Notes: generated by a model not told the origin, from the sequence alone. Shown: positions 9,907 to 20,872, counted from the first letter of the stretch. The stretch: 64,000 bases of DNA from JAWKWH01 sp041397625 (GCA_041397625.1 JAWKWH010000004.1:248001-312000); one strand, 5' to 3'. Numbers and translations are program-made.

Positions 9907-10746
9907 TTACCAGAGCGAATATCGCACACCGACCCTGACTTCGTGCTGCGTCAGGCCGTCGTCGCTACCCTGGATGCCGATCGCACCGGCGCCGGCGCTG
10001 ACGCCGTCGAACAGGAACATGTCGCCGCCATTGATGTGACGGTATTTGTAGCCGACATCGATCTTCAGGTTGCGGCTGACATCATAGGCGATACCGGCCA
10101 TCAGCGCGTAGGTGAAGCGCCAGTCGCCGGCGCCTGGATGTGTCGTCGTGCCCATCAGCGGATTGGCCGGGCATCCGGCGCCGACGCAATAGCTGGTGTC
10201 GGACAGGGTGTCCCAACGCGCCCGCGCCATGCCGGCACCGGCGCCCACATAAGGAGTGAACCCGGCATAGGTGCCCAGATCGCCATAGACATTGGCCATC
10301 AGCGAATAGAAGTTCACGCTCGACGAGTTTTCCGACCGGCATGTGGTGCCCGCCGCCTGACCCGGACAGGGATTGGCCGAGACCGTCGTTCCCTGGAAAT
10401 CGTTGGAATGGTTTTCGAACGTGGCGTCCGCCCTGAGCCAGGAATTGAACTGGTAGCCGATGCCGAGGCCCAGAACGACGTCGTTGTCGAAATCGGCGGT
10501 GGCAAATGTCGCGGGCGTGTACACGCCGGCATTGTAGATGCGGTAGTTGACCGGTCCGTTCGACGTCGCCGAGAAGCTGTAGCCGATGTCGCCGCGCAGG
10601 TACCAGCCATTGCCCACCTCGACGGGCACGAATTCCGGCGCCTTGTCGACGATGATGGGCGGGTCGTAATCCGCCGCCATGGAGGAAGTGGTCGCGGCCG
10701 TGGTGCCGATTGCGGCTGCCAGCAATAAACGCGATAACAGGGTCAT
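9907..10746 (-). CDS. outer-membrane beta-barrel protein, Omp25/31-like
   Basis: A 279-residue secreted protein. The signal peptide is MTLLSRLLLAAAIGTTAATTSSMA, cut before ADYDPP. The mature part alternates aromatic and Gly/Asp-rich strands (NGWYLRGDIGYSFS, GLGIGYQFNSWLRADATFEN, PYVGAGAGMARARW) and ends EVRVGVRYSLW, the terminal-aromatic signature of an OMP-insertion strand. This is the small eight-stranded barrel typical of Omp25/31-type proteins in Rhizobiales. A paralogue is next upstream, and each gene has its own terminator and CtrA-like upstream sites. A specific ligand cannot be stated. Confidence 0.85.
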   Translation of the reverse strand: MTLLSRLLLAAAIGTTAATTSSMAADYDPPIIVDKAPEFVPVEVGNGWYLRGDIGYSFSATSNGPVNYRIYNAGVYTPATFATADFDNDVVLGLGIGYQFNSWLRADATFENHSNDFQGTTVSANPCPGQAAGTTCRSENSSSVNFYSLMANVYGDLGTYAGFTPYVGAGAGMARARWDTLSDTSYCVGAGCPANPLMGTTTHPGAGDWRFTYALMAGIAYDVSRNLKIDVGYKYRHINGGDMFLFDGVSAGAGAIGIQGSDDGLTQHEVRVGVRYSLW

Positions 10747-10819
10747 GTTTTAGAGCTCCGGAACGGTGCGATCCCCCCGCTGTCCCGCAAGTCGATCGCT
10801 GTTGCTGGGAGCCAAATAT

Positions 10820-10846
10820 TAACCATAGTGGTTAAGTCACGGTTAA
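10820..10846. promoter_or_regulatory. CtrA-like binding sites
   Basis: TTAACCAT at 10820-10827 and the full-site pattern TTAA-N7-TTAA at 10832-10846 lie 75-100 bp upstream of the barrel gene starting at 10746. Both are published alphaproteobacterial CtrA-type motifs. Binding itself is inferred. Confidence 0.5.
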
Positions 10847-10919
10847 GCACGACGAGCAATTTGCCCGCCGCGAAAAATATCGTCCGATCAAATATTTGAA
10901 TGGATGCGCACAATGAAGA

Positions 10920-10941
10920 ACGCCCGGCCGGAGCCGGGCGT
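10920..10941 (-). terminator. terminator of the second outer-membrane protein gene
   Basis: ACGCCCGGC (10920-10928) and GCCGGGCGT (10933-10941) form a 9-bp G/C stem with a 4-nt loop, followed on the minus strand by TCTTCATT. It lies 25 bp past the stop at 10966. Confidence 0.75.
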
Positions 10942-10965
10942 CCAATGTCGTGGATGCCGGTCGGT

Positions 10966-11805
10966 CTACTTGTAGACCGGCGGGATGTAGTCGATCACCT
11001 GCGGCGGCGGCGGCGGTGCGCAGCGATTGGAGGTGCCGCCGAGGTGGTAGCGCAGGCCCGCGCGGCCCTCGTGAACGTTCATGCCGCCGTCGAAGCCGGG
11101 ACCGACCGTCGGTGCGAAGTCGAACATGCGTCCGCCGTGAATGCGGGTGAAGCGGTAACCGACATCGAGCTCGAGCTTGTTGGTCAGGCAGTAGGAGGCG
11201 CCAGCCATCAGCGCCCATGCAAAACGCCATTCCTTGGCGCCGCGGTGAACCGTGGTGATGCCGCCGACCGTGTTGCGCAGATTGTCCCAGCGCAGGCGCG
11301 CGCCGCCGATGCCGGCGCCGACATAGGGCGTGACGCCGTGATAGGTGCCGAGATCGACATAGGCATTGGCCATGATCAGCAGCGCCTGGTAGGCCGAGGT
11401 GTCGGTCGACACGCAGGGCACGCCGCCGCATACGCCGGTCGTCGAACCGGTGAAGCGCGACTTGGCCCAGTAGTCGAAGGTCAGGTCGGTGCGAAGATAG
11501 CTGGTGAGCTGATAGCCCACGCCAACGCCTGCCGACCACGCGCCGCGCAGGTCCGTCGTCGTGAACGAAGCGGTTCCCGCAGGCGGTCCGTAGGTGATGT
11601 ATTGCGTCGAGCGCAGCCGCGACCAGTGATAGTTGACGTCGCCGCGAATATACCAGCCGCCATAGTCGACCGCCGGCTCCTCATAAACCACCGGAGGCTG
11701 CGGTTCGACCGGCGGCGGCACATAGGGGTCTGCCGCAAATGCCGACAGGGAAGTGGTTGCCAGCAGGGCGGCGCCCGCAACAATTGGCCGTACAGTCTTG
11801 AACAT
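10966..11805 (-). CDS. outer-membrane beta-barrel protein, Omp25/31-like (paralogue)
   Basis: A 279-residue protein from ATG 11805, which places a clean signal peptide (MFKTVRPIVAGAALLATTSLSAFA) at the N-terminus; the frame is open 26 codons further upstream. A Pro-rich segment (DPYVPPPVEPQPPVV) precedes the barrel strands (GGWYIRGDVNYHW, GVGVGYQLTSYLRTDLTFDYW, PYVGAGIGGARLRWDN, GLRYHLGGTS). Unlike its neighbour it ends in a Cys/Pro-rich tail (APPPPPQVIDYIPPVYK) rather than an aromatic strand end. The tandem paralogues suggest duplication and divergence. Confidence 0.84.
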   Translation of the reverse strand: MFKTVRPIVAGAALLATTSLSAFAADPYVPPPVEPQPPVVYEEPAVDYGGWYIRGDVNYHWSRLRSTQYITYGPPAGTASFTTTDLRGAWSAGVGVGYQLTSYLRTDLTFDYWAKSRFTGSTTGVCGGVPCVSTDTSAYQALLIMANAYVDLGTYHGVTPYVGAGIGGARLRWDNLRNTVGGITTVHRGAKEWRFAWALMAGASYCLTNKLELDVGYRFTRIHGGRMFDFAPTVGPGFDGGMNVHEGRAGLRYHLGGTSNRCAPPPPPQVIDYIPPVYK

Positions 11806-11886
11806 GGTCGTCACCCTCGGTCTACTCGTCACAGCCACAAGGCTTGCGAAAGTTTGAACTCCGAGGCGAATATTGACGATCAAAGG

Positions 11887-11931
11887 TTAAATCGGACTTA
11901 ACCGTGTTTTTTCACCATGGAATTTAACCAT
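11887..11931. promoter_or_regulatory. CtrA-like binding sites
   Basis: TTAA-N7-TTAA at 11887-11901 and TTAACCAT at 11924-11931 lie 80-125 bp upstream of the barrel gene starting at 11805. The same pair of motifs occurs before the neighbouring paralogue, which strengthens the reading. CtrA binding is inferred. Confidence 0.5.
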
Positions 11932-12027
11932 GGCCCGACCGGCGGACAGTGAAACCGGCAAGAACAGCATGCCGTTGACGCGCCGAAACGACGCGTATGC
12001 CGGCTAGATCATCGGGATATCTGCGGT

Positions 12028-13386
12028 TCAGGCGGCGTCGCGTTCGCCCGCGATGGCACCGGCGATGTCGTTGACCACGGTCCTGACCAGCGCCTCGTCG
12101 TCGCCCTCCGCCATCACCCGGATCAGCGGTTCGGTGCCGGACGGGCGGATGAGCAGGCGGCCGGTCTTGCCGAGCCGGCCCTCGGCATCGGCGATCGCCT
12201 GCTTGACCGTGGTATCCTCGAGCGGCGCGCCGCCGCTGACACGGACGTTCTTCAGCATCTGCGGCACCGGCTCGAAGCGGCGGCAGACCTCGCTTGCCGG
12301 CTTACCGGCGCGCTGGATGCAGGCCAGCACCTGCAGTGCCGCGACCAGCCCGTCGCCGGTGGTTGAGAAGTCCGACATGACGATGTGGCCGGACTGTTCG
12401 CCGCCGAGATTGAAGCCGTTCTGGCGCATGTGCTCGACCACGTAACGGTCGCCGACCTTGGTGCGGTAGAGCTTCAGGCCGATCTTCTCCAGATAGCGTT
12501 CCAGGCCGAGATTGGACATGACCGTGGCGACGACGCCGTCGCCGATCAGCCGGCCGTATTCCTGCCAGGAATCGGCGATCAGCGCCATGATCTGGTCGCC
12601 GTCGATCACCATGCCCTTCTCGTCGACGATGACCATGCGGTCGGCGTCGCCGTCGAGCGCGACGCCGACGTCGGCGCGTACCTCGCGCACCTTCTTGGCC
12701 AGCGAGCGCACATTGGTCGAACCGCAATCACGGTTGATGTTCATGCCGTTGGGCTCGACATGGATCGGCACCACCTCTGCGCCGAGCTCCCACAGCGCCG
12801 CCGGCGCGACCTTGTAGGCGGCGCCATTGGCGCAGTCGATGGCAACCCGCAGGCCGGAAAAGGAGATCGAGCCCGGCAGCGTGCGCTTGGCGAACTCGAT
12901 ATAGCGGTCGTGCACGCCGTCGATGCGGGTGGCGCGGCCGAGATCGGCCGAATCGGCCATCATCGATTCCAGATCGTCGTCGAGCAGCGCCTCGATACGG
13001 TTCTCGATCTCGTCGGACAGTTTGTAGCCGTCCGGCCCGAACAGCTTGATGCCGTTGTCGTGATAGGGATTGTGCGATGCCGAGATCATGACGCCGATGT
13101 CGGCGCGAAGCGAACGCACCAGCATGGCCACGGCCGGCGTCGGCATCGGGCCGAGCAGGAACACATCCACGCCGGCCGAGCAGAATCCCGACACCAGCGC
13201 GTTTTCGATCATGTAGCCCGACAGGCGCGTATCCTTGCCGATCACCACGCGATGGCGGTGGCTGCCGTTCTGGAACGTCAGGCCCGCCGCCATGCCCACA
13301 CGCATGGCTGTCGCGGCCGTCATCGGATGGGCGTTGGCCCGGCCGCGAATGCCGTCAGTTCCGAAATACCGTTTACGCTTCGACAT
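12028..13386 (-). CDS. glmM: phosphoglucosamine mutase
   Basis: Interconverts glucosamine-6-phosphate and glucosamine-1-phosphate for UDP-GlcNAc, and so for peptidoglycan and LPS. It has 452 residues from ATG 13386 (MSKRKRYFGTDGIRGRAN, the canonical N-terminus); the open frame continues 20 codons upstream. The phosphoserine is Ser104 in ISASHNPYHDNG, the metal loop is DGDADRMV, and RPSGTEPLIRVM binds the sugar phosphate. In related genomes glmM directly follows ftsH; here two unrelated genes separate them. Confidence 0.96.
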   Translation of the reverse strand: MSKRKRYFGTDGIRGRANAHPMTAATAMRVGMAAGLTFQNGSHRHRVVIGKDTRLSGYMIENALVSGFCSAGVDVFLLGPMPTPAVAMLVRSLRADIGVMISASHNPYHDNGIKLFGPDGYKLSDEIENRIEALLDDDLESMMADSADLGRATRIDGVHDRYIEFAKRTLPGSISFSGLRVAIDCANGAAYKVAPAALWELGAEVVPIHVEPNGMNINRDCGSTNVRSLAKKVREVRADVGVALDGDADRMVIVDEKGMVIDGDQIMALIADSWQEYGRLIGDGVVATVMSNLGLERYLEKIGLKLYRTKVGDRYVVEHMRQNGFNLGGEQSGHIVMSDFSTTGDGLVAALQVLACIQRAGKPASEVCRRFEPVPQMLKNVRVSGGAPLEDTTVKQAIADAEGRLGKTGRLLIRPSGTEPLIRVMAEGDDEALVRTVVNDIAGAIAGERDAA

Positions 13387-13502
13387 GACTTCCCCGTCTT
13401 CAGGAACCGGTTTTCTCTGCCATATCCTCCGCGCCGCGTTGATCACTTTATTTGTGCGACTGCAACACCACGCGGCGATTCAGCCAGTATAAACCAAAAC
13501 CT

Positions 13503-14570
13503 TTAACGCATCGTCGCTATCCAGCGACGAAGCAGCTCCACGGCCTCCTCGTCCTCGAGGCTGCGGCCCAGTTCCGGCATCATCACGCCCGGTTCGGTGC
13601 TCTCGACGCGCAGCATGAGGATCGAGCCGTCCGGATCGCCCGGCGCGATGTCGAACAGCCGGCCGCCCGAGCCGCGGCCGGCGGCGACCGGTCGCTTCAT
13701 GATGCCGAGCGCCACCGGATCCTGCTCGTGCCAGGTCAGGAACAGGCCGGAATTGCTGGCCGCGCCGCCGCGCCGGTGGCAATGGGCGCAGTTGACGTCG
13801 AGCCAGGCGCGGGCGCGCCGATCGAGGTCGGCGTCGGCGTCGCTCCAGTCGGGCACGCCCGGCGCCGCGCCGGGGTCGGGCGCGCCGGAAAGAATGCCGG
13901 CCGAAGCCCATTCGCCGAGCTGGTTGCGCGCGCCGTCGCGATAGCGAAAGTCGCCGTTCAGATTGCGCGCCTTGGGGCCGATCGGCGTGACCTCTCCGTC
14001 AAGCGCATGGCAACCCTTGCACTGGTTCTTGTTGGGAACCGAATAGGTGAAATCGACGGTTTTGCCATCCACCGCGGCCAGGCTTATGCCGACCTTGGCG
14101 CCCGTCACCTTCAGGACCGCGTCGGTGTGGTCCGCGTTCCACAGATAGGGCCAGGCCTGCCAGCCGGCCTCCGTCTTCAGCAGCACGCGGGTCTCGATCA
14201 GCCGCAGATCGTGCCCGGGGCCGCCGCTGCCGCCCGGAAAGGCGAAGGTCTTGATCAGCGCGCTGCCGACCGGAAACGAAAACGCCTCCTCCGCGTCATA
14301 GGAGGCGGCTTTGCCCGCCGGCACGTAGACGAAGCGCAGCTTGACCGCATGGTCGGAAAAAAGCGGCGTGTTGAGCCTGTAGGGCAGCACGCCCTCCGCC
14401 GGCGCCTGTGCCGCCAGATCGGCAAAGAAGCCGAACGCGGCGAGCGACTTCGGTGGCCCTGCGGCGAGGATCGCCTCATCGTCGACGGCAAGGCCGGGCC
14501 CGGCGCCAAGGCCAAGCATCAGCGCCGCCATCAGGGCGGTCGGCAGCCATCGGCCGAAAATCAGGCTCAT
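13503..14570 (-). CDS. SO_2930-family di-heme c-type cytochrome-like protein
   Basis: An exported 355-residue protein with signal peptide (MSLIFGRWLPTALMAALMLG...GLA). An N-terminal beta-rich domain (PYRLNTPLFSDHAVKLRFVY, KTFAF, ETRVLLK) is followed by two heme c motifs, CKGCH near residue 187 and CAHCH near residue 262. MMPELGRSLEDEEAV may supply a distal Met ligand. The architecture fits the TIGR03806 type, known to co-occur with the TIGR03805 beta-helix family encoded 3 bp upstream here. The role of the pair is not established; a periplasmic redox partner is inferred. Confidence 0.75.
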   Translation of the reverse strand: MSLIFGRWLPTALMAALMLGLGAGPGLAVDDEAILAAGPPKSLAAFGFFADLAAQAPAEGVLPYRLNTPLFSDHAVKLRFVYVPAGKAASYDAEEAFSFPVGSALIKTFAFPGGSGGPGHDLRLIETRVLLKTEAGWQAWPYLWNADHTDAVLKVTGAKVGISLAAVDGKTVDFTYSVPNKNQCKGCHALDGEVTPIGPKARNLNGDFRYRDGARNQLGEWASAGILSGAPDPGAAPGVPDWSDADADLDRRARAWLDVNCAHCHRRGGAASNSGLFLTWHEQDPVALGIMKRPVAAGRGSGGRLFDIAPGDPDGSILMLRVESTEPGVMMPELGRSLEDEEAVELLRRWIATMR

Positions 14571-14573
14571 TTG

Positions 14574-15809
14574 TCAGCTGCCGGCGTCCTGCGGCAGTTT
14601 CACCGGTGCCGGCTCCGGCAGGCTGCCGCGATGGCGCTCGATGCGCCGGTCCGGCGGTGTCGGCCAGGGGAAGATCAACTGCGATATCATCTTCAGGTCG
14701 ACGAAGCTCGTGTCGGCGGCTTCCCTGACATAGATACGGTCTTCCGGCGCCGCCCAGGTGAACCATTCGGGAATGCGCGTCACGCCGTCCCAGACGATGT
14801 CCGGAACCGGTGTGCCGGAAACGTCGGAGATCGTCTTGCCGACCTCGCCATCCGGCTCGCCGCCGCCTTCGCCGTAGACATTGTCGTGGACGAACACGCC
14901 GCGCGGCACGAACATGTAGTTGTCGTCCTCATATTCATTCGGATAGGCGGCGATCAGCACATGCGTCGTGCCGTTGCCCGAAAGCCGGTTGCCGAACACA
15001 TGCACGTTGCGGTTGGCCATCACCATGATGCCCATGCCCTTCGGCACGATGGCGACGATATTGCCCTTGGGCGCGAAGTTCGCCGTATCGTTGTCGACGA
15101 CATCATTGTCGAAAACGCGGATGTCGCGGCCGCCCTGAACCGGCAGGTTCGGCAGGTCGAACACCAGAATGCCGCCGGCGTTGCGGGTGGCGGTGTTGCC
15201 GTAGACGTCGGCACGCTTGGAATTCTCGATCTCTATGCCGGCGACATTGTATTCGGCGCGGCTGTCGCGCACGACGATGTCCTCGCTCTGGCCGACATAG
15301 ATGCCGGCATCCGACGCGCCGGAAACGGTGACACGCTCGATCAGCACGTTCTTCGATTCGACCGGATAGACGCCATAGGCGCCGTTCTTCTCGTCCGGCC
15401 CGTTGGTCCATTCGACCCTCAGATCACGGAAAGTAATCTGGTCGGAGCCCTTCGCCTTCACCCCGTCGCCACGCGTATCCTCGACGGCGAAGCGCTCCAG
15501 CACGACGCGGTCGGAGGTCACCAGCAGGCCTTCGCCGGCTCCCGTCTGGCCCTTGAACGAGAGCACGGTGGCGGCAGAGCCGGCGCCGCGCACGGTAACG
15601 TCGTCGACATCGAGCGACAGGCCGTCGGTCAGATCGAAGCGGCCGGCGCCGAGCGTGATCGTGTCGCCGGCCTCGGCCAGGATCAGCGCCTCGGCCAGCC
15701 GTTCGGCGCCGCCCTCGCCGGGCTCAACCGCCACATCCGCCGCAAACGCCGCGCCGGTCCAACCCAGCCCGATGAGCACGCCGGCCAAAACCCGTTTCAA
15801 CCCGTTCAT
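14574..15809 (-). CDS. parallel beta-helix repeat protein, SO_2929-like
   Basis: 411 residues from ATG 15809, with signal peptide MNGLKRVLAGVLIGLGWTGAAFA. The mature protein is a right-handed beta-helix of many short repeats rich in V-x-V and N-x-x-x-N (DVTVRGAGSAATVLSF, NVLIERVTVSGASDAGIYVG, DIVVRDSRAEYNVAGIEIEN, DIRVFDNDVVDND), as in pectate-lyase-fold or NosD/CASH proteins. No lyase catalytic residues were recognised. It is paired with the downstream di-heme cytochrome as in TIGR03805/TIGR03806 gene pairs, and inserted between ftsH and glmM. Function unknown. Confidence 0.77.
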   Translation of the reverse strand: MNGLKRVLAGVLIGLGWTGAAFAADVAVEPGEGGAERLAEALILAEAGDTITLGAGRFDLTDGLSLDVDDVTVRGAGSAATVLSFKGQTGAGEGLLVTSDRVVLERFAVEDTRGDGVKAKGSDQITFRDLRVEWTNGPDEKNGAYGVYPVESKNVLIERVTVSGASDAGIYVGQSEDIVVRDSRAEYNVAGIEIENSKRADVYGNTATRNAGGILVFDLPNLPVQGGRDIRVFDNDVVDNDTANFAPKGNIVAIVPKGMGIMVMANRNVHVFGNRLSGNGTTHVLIAAYPNEYEDDNYMFVPRGVFVHDNVYGEGGGEPDGEVGKTISDVSGTPVPDIVWDGVTRIPEWFTWAAPEDRIYVREAADTSFVDLKMISQLIFPWPTPPDRRIERHRGSLPEPAPVKLPQDAGS

Positions 15810-15892
15810 CACGCAAACCTCCGATTGTGCGGAAATGTCGCGCGCCGGGCGGGTACTGTCAATCGGGTTGCCGGGCAGACCGGTGTCCGCAA

Positions 15893-15918
15893 ACAAAGAG
15901 CCCGCCATGAAGGCGGGC
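15893..15918 (-). terminator. terminator downstream of ftsH
   Basis: GCCCGCC (15900-15906) pairs with GGCGGGC (15912-15918) around a 5-nt loop. On the minus strand it is followed by TCTTTGTTTG. It separates ftsH from the beta-helix gene, suggesting that pair has its own promoter. Confidence 0.75.
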
Positions 15919-15945
15919 CCTGGTTGTTCGGTGGTCGATCCGCCG

Positions 15946-17886
<1,941 letters not shown>

Positions 17887-17991
17887 CGGATGTCCCGTTG
17901 GCGAAGCTGGGCTTGCGCGCAGATGTCGAACTCACTTAATTCTAAGATAGGCGCCGCACCCGGCATTGCCAACCTTATCTCACGCCAAGCG

Positions 17992-19305
17992 TTAAGATTC
18001 CGCGTGGTCGCGCCGGTTTGACGGCGGCGGCGGATAGGATTCCCGTCCGAACAATGCAGCCATGGCGTTGGCCAGTGTCAGATCGAATTCGGGCAGAAAA
18101 TGGTCGAAGGGCGCGAGATGGCGGAAAATCGCCGGCTCGATACCGGGCGTGGCCGACCGGCCCGAAAACACCGGCCTTGCCTCCATCGCCCCGGCAGCGC
18201 GGAAGACATCCTTTGGAATTCCGGTGATTTCCGGATCGCAGGCCGCTCCGCCGGTGCCGGCCAGCGCGAGGCACCACCCGGCCTCGACCGCCTCCCGGGC
18301 AAGGACAAAGCGCCCGTCGAAGACATCGCCGGCAAAGCCGGGCGTCTCGCTGCCGCGCCGTTCGCGGTGGATGAAGAAACCGTGCTTGCGCCGGGTCAGG
18401 ACCGCGCCGGACAAATTGCCGCGCCCCGCCCTTGCCAGCGCTTTGACCTGCCGGTCGGACGGCAGGTAGCGCGCGCCGCCGGCGCATGCCATCAGCGCCG
18501 CGGTCGCATGGCGAGAGCTTTCGTCGGGAAGCGGAAAGGCCGTATCGACGCGAAGCAGTCCGGGCGCGGCCATGTCGACGCGAGCCTCGACCAGGGCGGC
18601 GGCATCGACCGAGAGACGCGCGCGTCTTTCCCGTTCCCGCCGCGCCGTCGCGATGAGCGCCTTAAACCCGCCTGGGTCGCTGGCAAGCCGCCGGCGCACC
18701 CGCACCCGCTCCTGACCGGTATCGGCGTTTGTCGGGTCGTCGATCCAGCCGATGCCAAGGCCGGCGAGGAAGCACCGCAACGTCTCGCGGCGGTGGCCGA
18801 GAAACGGACGGACGATCCATGTTTGCCGGTCGAAGAGCGCGGCTCCCGCCATGCCGGCAAGCCCCGGACCCGGCCCGCGCCCCGAGCGCATCAACACGGT
18901 TTCGGCCTGGTCATCCGCCGTATGGCCGGTAAGCACCATGTCGGCGCCCGCGGCCCGCGCGGCCTTCGCCAGCAGCGCGTAGCGCGCCTCGCGCGCCGCC
19001 GCCGCGACACCGCGCACCGGCTTGTCGCCGCGCCATGTTTTCGTGACGTGGGACACGCCAAGCCCGGCGCAGAAGCGCGCGACCCGTTCCGCCTCGGCGG
19101 CCGATTCCGCTCTCAGCCCGTGATCGACGGTGACGGCAACAATCCGCGCGCCGCCGCCCGCGGCGTCGAGATGCCGTTTCAGCGCGACAAGAAGGGCGGT
19201 GGAATCGCTGCCGCCCGAGACGGCGACGACGAGGCTGCGTCGCGATGCCGGATCAATCCAGCCGAGCGCCTCCGCGAGGGCCGGACTGTCGGCCAGGCTC
19301 AGCAA
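17992..19305 (-). CDS. tilS: tRNA(Ile)-lysidine synthase
   Basis: Modifies C34 of the CAU-anticodon tRNA-Ile to lysidine so that it reads AUA. The PP-loop ATPase motif SGGSDS is at 30-35 (AVSGGSDSTALLVAL). The N-type ATPase domain continues through VTVDHGLR and VLTGHTADDQAETVLMR. The 437-residue length includes a divergent C-terminal region. The start at 19305 overlaps the cpoB stop by 7 bp, indicating co-transcription with the Tol-Pal genes. Confidence 0.93.
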   Translation of the reverse strand: MLSLADSPALAEALGWIDPASRRSLVVAVSGGSDSTALLVALKRHLDAAGGGARIVAVTVDHGLRAESAAEAERVARFCAGLGVSHVTKTWRGDKPVRGVAAAAREARYALLAKAARAAGADMVLTGHTADDQAETVLMRSGRGPGPGLAGMAGAALFDRQTWIVRPFLGHRRETLRCFLAGLGIGWIDDPTNADTGQERVRVRRRLASDPGGFKALIATARRERERRARLSVDAAALVEARVDMAAPGLLRVDTAFPLPDESSRHATAALMACAGGARYLPSDRQVKALARAGRGNLSGAVLTRRKHGFFIHRERRGSETPGFAGDVFDGRFVLAREAVEAGWCLALAGTGGAACDPEITGIPKDVFRAAGAMEARPVFSGRSATPGIEPAIFRHLAPFDHFLPEFDLTLANAMAALFGRESYPPPPSNRRDHAES

Positions 19306-20204
19306 CCGGCGATGGCCTGTTCCTGGGTAACCCGGCCCTTGAGCAGGTCCGACGCGCCCGGATAGCGCACGCCGACCTCCTTGAACGTGGCGCAGGCGAT
19401 GTCGCGCTGGCCGAGGGCTGCAAGCGACATGCCGAGTTTCAGCAACATGTCCGGCGCCTTGCGGGAATCGGGAAACTCGCGGCTTGCGGCGAGAAAGACC
19501 TCCGCCGCCTCCGCCGGCCGCTGCTGCGACAGGATCGCCTCGCCGAGCCAGTAACGGGCGTCGGCGGCGCGCTGGTCGCCCGGAAACCGTTCTATATGTT
19601 CGCGAAACGCCGCCTCGGCGGTCCGGTAGTCGCCGGACAGCACGAATTCGTAGGCGTTGGAATAGAGTTCCTCGGGATCGTTGGTTTCCGGCAGCGCGGC
19701 GACCACGGTCTCGTCGGGCGAGGCGCCGTTGCCGTCGCCGCGCAGATCCATCGGCTCGCCCAGCGTCGCGCCCTTGATGCTGCCGTCCGGATTGATGACG
19801 ATCTTGCCCAGGTCGCGCGGCGCCGCGCCACGCGTCGCCGCCGCGCCGCCGTCGGCGACGCGGTTTTCGTCGGTCCCGGCCTGGCTTTTGCGCTCGGGAT
19901 CGTTCGTGCCGCCGCCCTCGAGCTGCTGGAAGCGGAAGTCGTTGTCCTCCTGCATGCGCCGCAACTGTTCCTGCATCTGCAACAGCAGGAAGTTCAGTTC
20001 CTCGATGCGGCCGGTCATCTGCCGCACCTGCTCCTCCAGCTGGACCACGCGCGGGTCGGTGGCCTGCGCCAGCGTGACATCCGGACGCGGGGCCGTCCTG
20101 GCGAACCAGCCGCGCTCCGGTGTGACCGCCCGGCTATGGCCCGCAAAGGCCGCCTGTCCGGCCGTCGCCAACGCGGCGGCGATGAGAAGATGTTTGATTT
20201 GCAT
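19299..20204 (-). CDS. cpoB: cell division coordinator CpoB (YbgF)
   Basis: Periplasmic Tol-Pal accessory protein coordinating peptidoglycan synthesis with outer-membrane constriction. Signal peptide MQIKHLLIAAALATAGQAAFA; a coiled coil at about 48-75 (VVQLEEQVRQMTGRIEELNF, LLQMQEQLRRMQED); a low-complexity charged linker; then TPR repeats at about 180-295 (LYSNAYEFVLSGDYRTAEAA, ARYWLGEAILSQQRPAEAAE, MLLKLGMSLAALGQRD). The 301-residue length is normal for Rhizobiales. It lies between pal and tilS. Confidence 0.93.
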   Translation of the reverse strand: MQIKHLLIAAALATAGQAAFAGHSRAVTPERGWFARTAPRPDVTLAQATDPRVVQLEEQVRQMTGRIEELNFLLLQMQEQLRRMQEDNDFRFQQLEGGGTNDPERKSQAGTDENRVADGGAAATRGAAPRDLGKIVINPDGSIKGATLGEPMDLRGDGNGASPDETVVAALPETNDPEELYSNAYEFVLSGDYRTAEAAFREHIERFPGDQRAADARYWLGEAILSQQRPAEAAEVFLAASREFPDSRKAPDMLLKLGMSLAALGQRDIACATFKEVGVRYPGASDLLKGRVTQEQAIAGC

Positions 20205-20314
20205 GCCGTGCTTGTCCCTGAGGCGCGTTGCCGCCGCCGATGACCGTGGAAATGGAAAGTTTAGCAGGCAGGAGAAGTTCGGCCAAATTTTGATCGCGAC
20301 GCCCGCTCAGACAA

Positions 20315-20338
20315 AAACGGCCCGTCGCCGGGCCGTTT
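20315..20338 (-). terminator. terminator between pal and cpoB
   Basis: AAACGGCCC (20315-20323) pairs with GGGCCGTTT (20330-20338). The minus-strand continuation is GTTTTTGTC, a U-rich tail. It lies 22 bp beyond the pal stop, so cpoB may be read through partially or have its own promoter. Confidence 0.8.
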
Positions 20339-20359
20339 CGATCGCATGGCGCCGATGCG

Positions 20360-20872
20360 TCAGCTTCCCTGGCCGCCCAGCGCTGTCACGGCGCGCCGGT
20401 TCTGCGTCCAGCAGGAAATATCGTCGCATGCCGCGACGGGCCGTTCCTTGCCGTAGGAAATCGTTTTCAACCGCCGCGACGGAACGCCCTGCGACACGAG
20501 GAAGTCGCGGGTGGCGGCGGCACGGCGCGCGCCCAGCGCCAGATTGTACTCGCGGGTGCCGCGCTCGTCGGCATGCCCCTCGATGGTGATCGTATAGGAC
20601 GGATACTGGTTCAGCCATCTGGCCTGGCGCACCAGCGTCGCCTGGGCGTCGGAGCGAATGACGGACGAATCCGTATCGAAGAAGATGCGGTCGCCGACAT
20701 TGACGGTGAAATCGCGCGGCGAACCGGGGGTCTCCTGGCCAGCGCCAAGCCCGATTTCCGCTGCCGAGTTGGGCACCTTTTTCGACGCACAGCCCGTCAC
20801 CGCCAGCGAAACGAACAACGCGACGACGACGGGATTTCTGCTGAGACCTACCAGACCACGCATCGCGGCCAC
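20360..20872 (-). CDS. pal: peptidoglycan-associated lipoprotein Pal
   Basis: Outer-membrane lipoprotein that ties the outer membrane to peptidoglycan and binds TolB. 170 residues. The signal peptide ends in the lipobox LAVTGCAS, with Cys28 the expected lipidated residue. The OmpA-C peptidoglycan-binding domain follows (RIFFDTDSSVIRSDAQATL, then ITIEGHADERGTREYNLALG and RRAAATRDFL), with the diaminopimelate-contacting Asp/Arg region in place. It follows tolB by about 195 bp. Confidence 0.97.
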   Translation of the reverse strand: MAAMRGLVGLSRNPVVVALFVSLAVTGCASKKVPNSAAEIGLGAGQETPGSPRDFTVNVGDRIFFDTDSSVIRSDAQATLVRQARWLNQYPSYTITIEGHADERGTREYNLALGARRAAATRDFLVSQGVPSRRLKTISYGKERPVAACDDISCWTQNRRAVTALGGQGS

